From Tomocerus qinae (taxonomy: Eukaryota > Arthropoda > Collembola > Entomobryomorpha > Tomoceridae): 64,000 nt of DNA. This document shows, piece after piece, positions 54,101 to 62,175 of this stretch. The translations under genes were made by a program, and so were the position numbers. Under the pieces are notes generated by a model. It was not told where the DNA came from. It saw only the letters and a list, made by a program, of their open reading frames with translations, and did not search any database. Each line of letters opens with the position of its first letter. Within the stretch, counting starts at the first letter, position 1. Location: contig CM034546.1 in NCBI GenBank assembly GCA_020055645.1, positions 114,626,375 to 114,690,374 of the forward strand, written 5' to 3'.

Positions 54101-55804
54101 ATTTTAATAATTTTTCTATGGATTGATGGAAACATATCCAGCACATGTGTTGGGAACATCTGGTACGAGTGTCTCGTTTGATTCTAGAAGTTAAGTTAAT
54201 ATACCTACGGAGGTAAGTTATCTGACGAGTTAAGGTGAAAATGGGATGAGTCGAGAAATGGAGAAACTAGAGAAAGGAGTGAAAGGAGGCATAAAGAGAA
54301 TAATATCTTATCTCTGCTGTGTGGACTTTGCTCGACGGAAGGAGAGTTGGACAATCACTGTCAAAGTGTCAACTACCACATCTACATGCATATCCTGTTC
54401 TTAGGATCTACAAGATCCGCAACAAACTGTGCAAGTGAAAGCGCAGACTACTACTCTGTATTTACAAGGGAGGTAAGCGGATTTTATTTGTTTTAACTTT
54501 TAACTTCACCTGGAGCAATGCTAGTATAAGAGGAACAATAAAAAACGTAGACAGTTAGACAGCTTAGCCAAGGACAAGAAAGTTGGTGGTACATAGACTT
54601 GAATAGTCAGTTTCAGTAGACATTCTTTTCAAATCTCAGGTCAATTATACTAAAAAGTAACTTACTCGTCGTCTCATACTATTCTTTCTTTAGTTACGCG
54701 GATAGTATGCCGAACAAGACTGTAATAGAGTTTGATTTTTCTTTGAATCGAACATCCACCTCTGCCAAAAGTCAGTCTCAAGTGAGTAGAATTTTTTAGT
54801 GTCGGATCGTCGGATGCTTTTTGACCTATACATACACACTTTATGTTCGTAATAGACTAATGGTAACTACTTATACTCTTGGACTACTATGCTCTAACGT
54901 GCAACTGCCAGAAAATTGTATACGGATGGAGCAATGCCAAGGAATAGTGTATACTTTGCAGCGAAGTAGCAATACCAATGAAATTGGGGAGTGAGTGGAG
55001 AAATGTATACCCGCTTGATTGTGTCTCTTATGGGACATCGTAATACTGATGATCTTAACAACCATCAGACAGAGTCGTCTATGTACAACAGAAATGATAT
55101 AAATTACTTACAGAGGCTACACAAAACTATACAATGACTGTGTCAAAGGTTATAATTAAGATTATTACTGAGCCAAAGGAAACCCGGACCACAAAAATAG
55201 AAACATATTAAACCGACTAATTACTCTCTACTATATTCGAGCGAGATCTGGCAAGAGATAGAAACTCAACTAAAGAAACACAATAATTCGATTAATTACG
55301 CTGCAGAAAATCCAGCAGAATCTTAGTGGGCATTGGAGAAACTTCAAAAGAACGGTGAAACGATATGTACTAGTGCTTGCCATTTCCTTATATTATTGCA
55401 CAAAGTGTACTATTATGTGTCGATTTATCGTTCTGGAGAGACCTTGATTGAACTGTTTGAATTACCACTATATATTGACTGCAATCACAGTATGATTCAT
55501 TTCTACCCAATGCTATATCCTAATTTCCTTTCATTTCACTTGGTTTTCCTCATTCTGTGAACATACAATCTGAATAGTTGACACAATTCTGACATACTTT
55601 AGGTAACATTAGAATATCATAGTAATTAGCAACACGAGACCAATGTTTGATTTCATACATTCAATTAAACACAATGACAACTAATTATTAAGACCACTCG
55701 CGGATGTTTTGCTTTACATGATTGATAAGACTGAAAATGTACATACCGCTCTGAGTGTGTGAGATCCAAAAGGAAGAGAACACAAACACGGTCAGCAACA
55801 ACAT
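30022..55804 (-). CDS. dpr: Dpr-family two-Ig-domain cell-surface protein (spliced, 5 coding exons)
   Basis: Reconstructed by joining 55804-55747, 42255-42104, 39569-39195, 32366-32243 and 30143-30022. Every junction is GT-AG and the phases (1, 0, 0, 1) match, giving 831 nt and 276 residues. Residues 1-19 are a hydrophobic signal peptide. Ig domain 1 has Cys61, the Trp of VSWIRKRD (Trp73), and Cys121 in the AGIYECQV block. Ig domain 2 has Cys162, FWYHDG with Trp176, and SGNYTC with Cys220. The tail has the GEHPAAM motif typical of Dprs, then a small-residue stretch and a hydrophobic end lacking a basic cytoplasmic part, as expected for GPI anchoring. Sequons are at Asn48, Asn68 and Asn217. 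In insects, Dprs pair with DIP receptors for synaptic partner matching. Family is certain; the paralogue number is not. An upstream in-frame ATG at 55927 would add 41 residues before the signal peptide; I prefer 55804. Confidence 0.9.
30789..30804. repeat. (CT)8 microsatellite
   Basis: Short perfect CT tract inside dpr intron 4. Confidence 0.9.
31014..32096. mobile_element. Fold-back element with iterated CTGGGAC ends
   Basis: GGACAAACTCTGGGAC at 31014-31029 is the exact inverse of 32081-32096. Each end also forms its own hairpin. On the left, CTGGGACAAAAAT (31023-31035) pairs with ATTTTTGTCCCAG (31040-31052). On the right, CTGGGACG/CGTCCCAG lies at 32069-32087. The flanks ATTATTTC (31003-31010) and ATCATTTC (32099-32106) could be an 8-bp target duplication with one mismatch. 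The interior holds two related palindromic blocks (GAACTTCCTCAAGAAGTTC near 31329 and AAATTCCTCAGGAATTT near 31563) and a TTAGG-type tract. No transposase frame is seen, so it is inferred to be a non-autonomous DNA transposon. Confidence 0.6.
31586..31610. repeat. Short interstitial TTAGG/TTAGGG telomere-like tract
   Basis: About 25 bases of GGTTA-type units with one TTAGGG variant. (TTAGG)n is the common arthropod telomere repeat. It lies inside the fold-back element in dpr intron 4, so it is interstitial and not a chromosome end. Confidence 0.75.
32243..32366 (-). CDS. dpr: dpr coding exon 4 (second half of Ig2)
   Basis: The acceptor is TTTTCTGCAG before GTGAATTC, entered in phase 0; the donor is GTAATT, left in phase 1. 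It encodes VNSDTTIGILIIKM, then the Ig F-strand RRDSGNYTC and the G-strand ASVTLHVLNG. It supplies the second cysteine of Ig2 (Cys220). Confidence 0.92.
35191..35797. repeat. 31-bp minisatellite, about 19 units
   Basis: The units are near ACTTCTAGAAGCAGTAAAAC plus an 11-base variable part such as AGTATGTTGAC. Most contain the palindrome CTTCTAGAAG. A three-unit, 93-bp higher-order repeat is visible: the variant TACTAGAAGCAGTAAAATAG starts at 35491, 35584 and 35677. The array is continuous with no unique spacers, so it is not a CRISPR array. It forms the left half of the Helitron-like element. Confidence 0.95.
35798..36215. repeat. Second minisatellite with a 215-bp four-unit higher-order period
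   Basis: Units of the form AATTGGGAAGGGGCGGG, then GGCGGAGACTACATGTCGAT and GAAAAATTATGTT. They come in four length classes of 53, 51, 57 and 54 bases. The same order recurs: units start near 35806, 35859, 35910, 35967, then 36021, 36074, 36125 and 36182, an exact 215-base offset. The last unit is truncated. It lies inside the Helitron-like element. Confidence 0.92.
39195..39569 (-). CDS. dpr: dpr coding exon 3 (Ig1 C-terminal half, linker, Ig2 start)
   Basis: The acceptor TTATTACAG precedes GTCTCCTGG and the donor is GTAAGT, both in phase 0, giving 125 codons. It reads VSWIRKRDSHILTVDRYTF, the WTLQIKY E-strand, and the DAGIYECQV F-strand. The linker VVVPQTKILGESDVFVKSG follows, then Ig2 with QIRC and YIFWYHDG. 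These are signature Dpr blocks. Confidence 0.96.
39570..42103 (-). other. dpr intron 2
   Basis: Intron of about 2.5 kb splitting the first Ig domain between its B and C strands. I see no gene or clear element in it. Confidence 0.8.
42104..42255 (-). CDS. dpr: dpr coding exon 2 (Ig1 N-terminal half)
   Basis: The acceptor is TTTGTTGCAG, entered in phase 1; the donor TCC-GTAAGA is left in phase 0. It encodes GYTGLYTGPYFDTSTPTNIS and then AQLGTHAFLPCKVKQLGNKS. That gives the A/B strands of the first Ig domain with Cys61 and two N-glycosylation sequons. Confidence 0.92.
50282..50343. other. 62-nt imperfect hairpin, candidate pre-miRNA-like fold
   Basis: The arms pair in blocks AATACC/GGTATT, AAGACT/AGTCTT, TTAAG/CTTAA and CATTT/AAATG, with small bulges and a loop of about four bases. 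The size and shape are like a small pre-miRNA. I do not recognise the mature sequence, and one hairpin in AT-rich intron DNA can arise by chance. The strand is undetermined. Confidence 0.25.
51603..51696 (+). tRNA. tRNA-Glu(CTC): tRNA-Glu (anticodon CTC) with a 22-nt intron
   Basis: The acceptor TCCCGTG (51603-51609) pairs with CACGGGA (51689-51695), followed by discriminator A at 51696. The anticodon stem CCCGG (51629-51633) pairs with CCGGG (51663-51667). The loop carries CTC at 51636-51638 and A37 at 51639. Bases 51640-51661 interrupt the loop after position 37, the canonical tRNA intron site. The T arm is CCGGG-TTCGATT-CCCGG. An A box (TAGTCTACCGG, 51610-51620) and a perfect B box (GGTTCGATTCC, 51675-51685) are present. 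It lies antisense inside dpr intron 1. All arms pair, so the gene looks functional. Confidence 0.95.
51699..51703 (+). terminator. RNA polymerase III T-tract terminator
   Basis: TTTTT begins three bases after the tRNA-Glu 3' end, the standard pol III stop signal. Confidence 0.85.
55747..55804 (-). CDS. dpr: dpr coding exon 1 (signal peptide)
   Basis: ATG at 55804-55802 starts MLLLTVFVFSSFWISHTQS, a typical signal peptide. It ends one base into the next codon at the donor AGCG-GTATGT. That phase 1 exit joins exactly to the phase 1 acceptor of exon 2 about 13.5 kb away, making Val20. The match of hydrophobic leader, strong donor and phase is good, but the join is by inference; no transcript is available. 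Confidence 0.72.
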
Positions 55805-57402
55805 TTGGATACTAGTAATTATCACAAAGAAATCACTCTTTATGGCATTATATTTGCATAAGAATTTTTTATACACACTGGGATTATGATGGATACTTGA
55901 GTACCAAGCTATCAGTATATTTTGCATGAACGGTCCTATTTTTCACAATTCATTTTGTTATGATTTGATTGGGAAACAAACGAGAGAGTATGCAATGCAT
56001 GTACATGTAAGCCGAACACACTCGTCAGAAAAGGTTAAAACACCAGAGAGCACGTTGATACGATGTGACGGAGTGAAGGAACCAAAGAAGACTGGAAATT
56101 ATATACGAATTTCGTCCAGGAGAAAAAGGACGCCATGCGCAATCATAGCCGAGTTAGTACTTGTATCGATTTGCCTTTACTTCTCCTTTTCATGCACATT
56201 TAGACTTTCAAAAATAAAAATGCTTTCAGTTTTTCACAGATTTAATGTCATACCAGACTATTGAATCTGCATTTAATTGCTTGCGGCAACCACAATTTAT
56301 CTCTAAACCCTTAATCCCACTTTTTTCCTCAGACATTTCCTTTCATTTCATATCTTTTGGCTTATTAGAACGTATGGAAACAAAGCTCTTATCACTAACC
56401 CTCACAAACAGCCAAATAAACATTCTAAAAATACCACTAATACAGATAGAGTCCTTTCTATCTATATCCGCTGGACAATGCTAACTATTTACCAATTCTT
56501 TGAACTACTACATACATAGTCTTAAAACAAAATTAGCATTTTCATTGCCATTGCCCCATACATTTTACTATCATGACATTCCATGCATATTACTTCTTCA
56601 GAAAAGCAAAGATTACTGCTAATGCTATAATAAACAAAAATTAAGATAAGCTAAAATTCCTTTCTATATGAGATACTACTTTTACAAAACAGCATAATTA
56701 GTATCTATCCCCATTACAGATTATATCAATTCTTGTCTCAAATAATGTACAATGGTCGTGGTCATGATCCGTAATTCTTTGTGACATTGGCATGGACATG
56801 TAGCATAAGAAGGAAATTCAAGTGAAACTTTTCATGGAAATAAAGCAATTACTTGCACTTTCACAGCTATTATAAATATAGAGATGGATAAGAGCTAAAG
56901 CTAGGTTGAGAGGTGTGTGAGAATTTGAGAATGTGAGAAAAAGATAGAAATGAGCACAGAATTTCCGATTTGGTGTAGAATGGTTAAATGCGCTCCCTAC
57001 CGAATAGCAGAAGAGCAACAAATAGGAACATAATTGAATGTACACATGATACGTTATACACACCACCGCTGTGTTTCAATCCAAGTCCCAAATACGACTA
57101 CGAATGAACATTATTATTATTATTGTGCTGAGAGTGCAGTTGCATTGCATATTGCACTCATTTGGCAAACATTGAAATTGAAACAGCTAACTTATTAACC
57201 ATTTGCCAATAATTAAATCATTTTCGCACTTGAGTGGGATTGTCATCATCGTGTATAGATAACGAGATTGCTTTACTGCCCACTTGCTAGTGAACTAAAC
57301 TAAACGTCACTCAATTTCCTAGTTTTCCCTGGCTATACAACAGCCAGTAAATTTTTTTCCAAGTACCGTTAGCTATTTTCAATCCTCAAAAACCATAATA
57401 AA
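55805..57402. other. Divergent intergenic region between dpr and ILRUN
   Basis: About 1.6 kb lies between the minus-strand dpr start and the plus-strand ILRUN start, so it should contain both promoters. A short TTA repeat is at about 57110-57123. I see no TATA box placed convincingly for either gene and no coding frame I can support. Confidence 0.5.
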
Positions 57403-58918
57403 ATGGAAACAGAAGACGATATGGAGGTTGGATTAGTGCAACAATTTAGCTGTTTAGGAACTACTGACAAAGAAGTTCTTATTGCCCAACTTCAAAAACT
57501 AGTTGGGCCACAACTTAATAATTCTGCGGCACAGTTCTTCCTTGATATGAATAACTGGTAAGTTGTTTTTAAATTTTGACTATTTGGAAACCATATACAC
57601 TTTCCCTGTGTCATGCTGTTTATGGTAGGTGACTGTTCTACTTCCTTGTGCCTTGAGTATATTGGCATTTTTGTAAGATAATACCCCCTTTTTTGATGTG
57701 TTGGTGAATGTTTGTCAATTTTGTCATCTCATGCTGTAAAGGGTCAATATTGTATACGTGGTGTTTACTAATCAGCTGTTTACTCTCACCTTCGTTTTTA
57801 TTGCGTATTTTGTAATGTATTTATAATGACAAAGTTTTAAATTGTATATTTTTTAATTTCTAGGAATTTACAGTTAGCAGTAGGGGCGTATTTTGATTTA
57901 ACTGAAGATGTCCATCCAAATATTCGATTACATTCTCCAGTATCCGTTCCTTCAGGACCTTCAGAAACTGTCATAAATGGGACTACTAATTCATATGCGA
58001 TGTCGTTAGAAACAGAGTTAAGTGCGGATGAAGGAACTGTGCCACCCTACACAAAATTTGTTAAAATGTGGAAAATTAGAAATTCGGGAGATGCGGTGTG
58101 GCCACCTGGCTCTCATCTAGTTTTTAAACATGGGCAAAAAATGTCATTACAAGATAAAATATACATTAATCCTTCTGTACAGGTTGGTTCTTTAATTATA
58201 TTCAATTATACTAGTATTGTTTTTTGGACTTATGGAATATGTTGCTCTACATTGATTTTAAAGATAAGTTTGCCAAACATAGATGCTATAAAATAGTTTT
58301 AATATCTGAGTTACGAGCAAATAAACAGTCACATTACCATAAAGCAAATTGTGCCACGATGTGCTTGTGAGTAATACGATCACTGCAGGAAGTGCAACTT
58401 TTATTGCGATATGATAGTTTCCCTGATCTGACAACTTGTTTTCAACATAAACCTATAAAGCAATCATTTGTTTCTCTTTTTACTGCGAATTTAGTTAAAG
58501 TTAACCATATTTATAACTTCTGTTTATATGAAACATATTCTGCGTTTTTGGCACAATAATTATTATGTAAACACTTAAAATATGTTAAACCATATTACGT
58601 AGCTTGAATGTATACAGATCTGAATTTAACTAAGGATAGGTAAACATTAAGCTATTTAATAGTGTTAATAAATTAATAATTTATTAATATCATTTTTAGC
58701 CTGGAGAATCACGTGAACTGAGTGTAGAATTGTTGAGTCCGGTAGTTGCTGGGAGTTATGAGATGCGCTGGCAAATGAGCACACCTGAAGGATATTTATT
58801 TGGAGATGAAATCTGGGTAATCGTTACAGTTGCTCCTGATGTCACTGCCGACCTAACTCAACAGCTGCAAGGGTTACACTGTGATCAAGACAATCAATTT
58901 CATCAAAAGCAGAGCTAG
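57403..58918 (+). CDS. ILRUN: ILRUN (C6orf106-like) protein, spliced, 3 exons
   Basis: Exons 57403-57557, 57864-58182 and 58700-58918 join GT-AG in phases 2 and 0, giving 230 residues. Residues about 8-66 form a UBA-like domain; diagnostic stretches are QQFSCLGTTDKEVLIAQLQK and FFLDMNNWNLQLAVGAYFD, the second split by intron 1. Residues about 85-215 form an NBR1 FW-type beta domain with KMWKIRNSGDAVWPPGSHLV, PGESRELSVELLSP, AGSYEMRWQMSTPEG and FGDEIWVIVTV. The vertebrate relative dampens IRF3-driven antiviral and cytokine transcription; the arthropod role is not established. The protein ends soon after the FW domain and lacks the long disordered tail of the vertebrate form. Introns are short (306 and 517 bases). 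It converges tail-to-tail on TRAPPC4. Confidence 0.95.
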
Positions 58919-59266
58919 TAGTTTTATGGTTGTTGTGTGTTATTATAACCTACTCATGCTAAGGTAATATTTTCTATCTTTGGTGTATGATAGTATCCCA
59001 TGTAATCGAAGAGTTTGTGAAAGAATTAAGTTTGATTATCATTATCAATCGCATATTGTTGACGGTAAAAGTGTATTTGTGTACGAAATTGATTTGTTTT
59101 CGTGAGAATTCTCCAAAATTATCAATAATTTTTGTAATTTACACAGTGAAACCGAATCCCACTAATTATTGTAATTTATTTTCCATGTGTGTATAATAAA
59201 TGATATAAAACGGTTGGATATAATAACAATAACAATGTGCATTCATATATTATACTGCATTACTGA
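58919..59266. other. Convergent 3' ends of ILRUN and TRAPPC4
   Basis: A 348-base gap between two stop codons. A plus-strand AATAAA is at 59195-59200 and a minus-strand AATAAA (TTTATT on plus) at 59175-59180. Cleavage 10-30 bases past each signal would make the two transcripts overlap at their 3' ends. Confidence 0.55.
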
Positions 59267-60846
59267 CTAAATTATGTTTGTTCCATGCTTTTCAACATTT
59301 TCTAATAGATTTTTAAGGTGCTCGTTAAATAAATCACAGTGAATGGGCATTTCTAATACATAAAATGGATTTTTTAGAACAAAATCTGAATATAGTTCAT
59401 AAATCTTACGAAGAACCAGGTCCATCCCCACTAGACGAGGGTCACAAATCAATATGAACTTTACACCTAGCAATCAAGAAATTCAAATATTAGTTGTTAA
59501 TTAAAAATGGCATTTTTTACTTTTTTGAATTTTTATAACACCCAGAAAAGATTTGACAGTCTGACATGTTTCTAAAAGCATTAAAAATTCATTTTCACAG
59601 AAAGTTTCTAGTAACCCAATGAAATTGACGTATATTTAAAGTGATCTATTAAATCATTTTGAAGGGAGCTACAATAATTAGCACTAGCTCTACAAGATAC
59701 GTAAGTTTTAAATGGTTCAGTTTGAAGGATATCTAATTAATTCAATAATAAACGATTTTGCAAACAAAAACAAGGCATTTAAAGAAAGCATAAAACTTAG
59801 AAAGTAATAAAACAGTGCAAGCGTGAAACTACACAAAGAAAGCGATCCCTATTATTTCTCTATGCACCGGATTAATCTAAAATGCTAGGTTATAGAATGT
59901 ATATTTTAATATGGTGGAATTGAAACCAATATTATATACCTGTCAACGTTTGTAGACAATGAAGCTTAAACGTCTCAGCTTCCAAAACTTGGATACCAGA
60001 GCTTTGAGGTTCCGGAGAAATTTGACAAGATATTGCATATAGAGGGTAAAACATTGAGCCTAGAAACATTTTCTCGTTTGTTGTCATCCTAGTTCGACCG
60101 AATCGAAGCCTAAAATTTAGAACAAATCAAAATTTAGGTCTATTTCTATTCTACATATGTATTAATGGAACCAAGACCGAGATCTGGATAAAATCACTAC
60201 ACATTTTACATATGAAATGGAACTTTCCGTTATGTTTGCTAACTAAATAATATCAATTGAGTCGGCGGAGGTGAAAGTATACCTTAAAGGGAAATTGCTT
60301 TCATTTTCTAAGAATTGTAGTACATTATCTCGGGTCGGATTTTCTAATTCATTTCCAGTGACAGCGACTCCATTAACTTCCAACAAAGTTTGACCAACTG
60401 CAAAAAATAGAATTATATTATTACTTTTAACTTATAAAGCATATCTCTCTTCACTCTAGCTTGTTATTCCGAAATTTTTATATACCACGTACCCACCCAT
60501 GATTCAACATTCGGCTTCATTTAATTTTAATCCCTTTAAATACTGATTTACAAGTCATTTTTTTGACAATAATACATTTTGAACAAACAATAACTAAACT
60601 ATCATATGATTTAATAAATATTGAAAGCTTAAATTAGGATGTAGCCAAAATGCAAGGAAAAAAATATTTACCATTAATTCCTTGGTGTTGACCGAAAACC
60701 ACAATAATTTTGTGGTTTCTAAAGGCCAATTTTAGTTCCAAGGGATAAGTGAAGAGTTTTTCAGTTTCCACCTTCGGAAAATTATGGTCGTAGTTGAAGA
60801 TCATACCACCCGATTTGCTCACAATGTAAACACTATGCAAGGACAT
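59267..60846 (-). CDS. TRAPPC4: TRAPPC4 / Trs23 (synbindin), spliced, 4 exons
   Basis: Exons 60846-60672, 60397-60283, 60109-59940 and 59466-59267 join GT-AG in phases 1, 2 and 1, giving 219 residues, the usual length of animal TRAPPC4. It is a core subunit of TRAPP complexes, which activate Rab1/Ypt1-type GTPases and tether vesicles at the Golgi. The N-terminal longin strand reads [23 protein letters not shown]-like insertion (about residues 58-105) contains [15 protein letters not shown]. The conserved core follows: [29 protein letters not shown] and [14 protein letters not shown]. The C terminus has [17 protein letters not shown] and [10 protein letters not shown]. The ATG at 60846 is preceded by TTTTAACAG, so the 5' UTR may itself be spliced. 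Confidence 0.96.
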
Positions 60847-61690
60847 TTTCGAGAATGTCTGTTAAAACACAATATTTTCAACTCTGTTATTTTTCAAAAA
60901 TTAAGATGTACAAGGAAGGATCCTCCTTCTATAATCATCTGAGACTTTTCCAGGATTATTATTACGTACGTATTGCGCGCTGTCACCTGCAATCTGTACT
61001 GTACTAGTGTAACCTTGCACTTGCAATACTACCGTGCTTATAGCATAGCCGCATAAGTACACCGCCTCGTAGACGGACAAATACTAAAACTGCTCTAATA
61101 ATTACGCTGTCAAAAAGTAACAATTGACCAATACACTTTAATTTATACGATATCGATTTTAGTGAGTACAGGCAGGTAAAGTCAAAATTGTATGTAGCTT
61201 ATCCAACACTAATGCATTCGTGAAAGTAGTTCAGCTCACTGGACTGTCCAAAGTGGCTTGTTGGTTTTCTCTATAGTGAAGGTTGTATATGGAGTTATTA
61301 GGTTACAAGAGAAAACAACTTTCTCTGTGTCCAGTTCTGATTTCGGCATATTGTATATACATACACCCTCCGCACGTATTTCTTTGACCGATGATTGAAT
61401 TTAATTATTGACAATGATCAACGACGGTTTTTCAAATATTCAGTTTATGAGAAGTTATTGGTAATTGTAAAGCAATGGCAATTCGAAAAGGACTGCCAGT
61501 CAATCATTTCATGTCGAGGAGAAATGGAATTAAGTTACATAGTCCTTGCTCAAGAAAATAAATATTGCTAGTGATGATACCACTGCATTTGTTGCAATGG
61601 ATGATACATTTACATGAGCCTAGAAATTGGTCCTTTATGGCATAACGAAAATGGGGCGTAGTGCTATATATTTCGCTATATAGGTACCTG
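60847..61690. other. Upstream region of TRAPPC4
   Basis: About 840 bases between the TRAPPC4 start codon and a MITE copy. It should include the TRAPPC4 promoter. I see no coding frame or unambiguous core promoter motif. Confidence 0.45.
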
Positions 61691-61897
61691 CAAAGTGATT
61701 TGAATGTTTCCAGGGCTCCGCCCTCAGGGACAAAGTGACGACATGCTCCAGAAAACTGGTTTCCCCCAACCAGTTCTCCGAATCGAAATCGGGGGTAAAG
61801 TAGTTGGAAAGAACTGGTTGGGGGAAACCAGTTTTCTGGAGCATGTCGTCACCTTGCCCCTGAGAGGCGTAGCCATGGGACCAATCAAGGCATCTTG
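61691..61897. mobile_element. 207-bp hairpin MITE, copy 1 (hAT-like, 8-bp TSD)
   Basis: Flanked by perfect 8-bp direct repeats GGTACCTG (61683-61690 and 61898-61905). The ends are CAAAGTG and CATCTTG, weak terminal inverted repeats. The core is a 43-bp perfect inverted repeat (61735-61777 and 61810-61852) around a 32-base loop. Looser pairing extends to the ends, so nearly the whole element folds on itself. An 8-bp target duplication and this TIR start suggest hAT-type mobilisation. Open frames on both strands here are by-products of the palindrome. It lies between TRAPPC4 and the minus-strand gene to its right. Confidence 0.9.
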
Positions 61898-61905
61898 GGT
61901 ACCTG

Positions 61906-62175
61906 TACACATTTTAATGTAATTTAGATTTGAAAAAATTCATGCATGCACAAAATACTTTTACTCTGCCCTACTGAGTACAATTGAATACTATAACGAA
62001 AGCCATAATAAAAACGTAGACATTTACTATTAGTGTATTACATTTGACTATATTTGTATGATGTTTTATTATCTATTTGTTTAGCCTAAAGAAAAAGCAG
62101 TGTTATATATGTAGAGTAGTATATGGGACAGGACAGGAATAGGAAAGGCTTAAATACATTACTTATTCCGAATGC
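61906..62175. other. 3' flank of the unrecognised minus-strand gene
   Basis: No coding content. A minus-strand AATAAA (TTTATT at 62065-62070) lies about 106 bases past the stop at 62176 and is a plausible polyadenylation signal. Confidence 0.5.

Larger units (their letters stand above)
42256..55746 (-). other. dpr intron 1 (13.5 kb, hosts a tRNA-Glu gene on the other strand)
   Basis: A long first coding intron separates the signal-peptide exon from the Ig exons. Inside it the only gene I can support is the plus-strand tRNA-Glu (51603-51696). A candidate RNA hairpin lies at 50282-50343. Other open frames, including 45159-45440, 47209-47568 and 52783-53076, have no recognisable domain. Confidence 0.65.

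Noticed and set aside
61635..61922. Overlapping open frames of 60-90 codons on both strands
   Set aside because: They arise from the palindromic MITE; the same peptide is read on both strands because the element is an inverted repeat.
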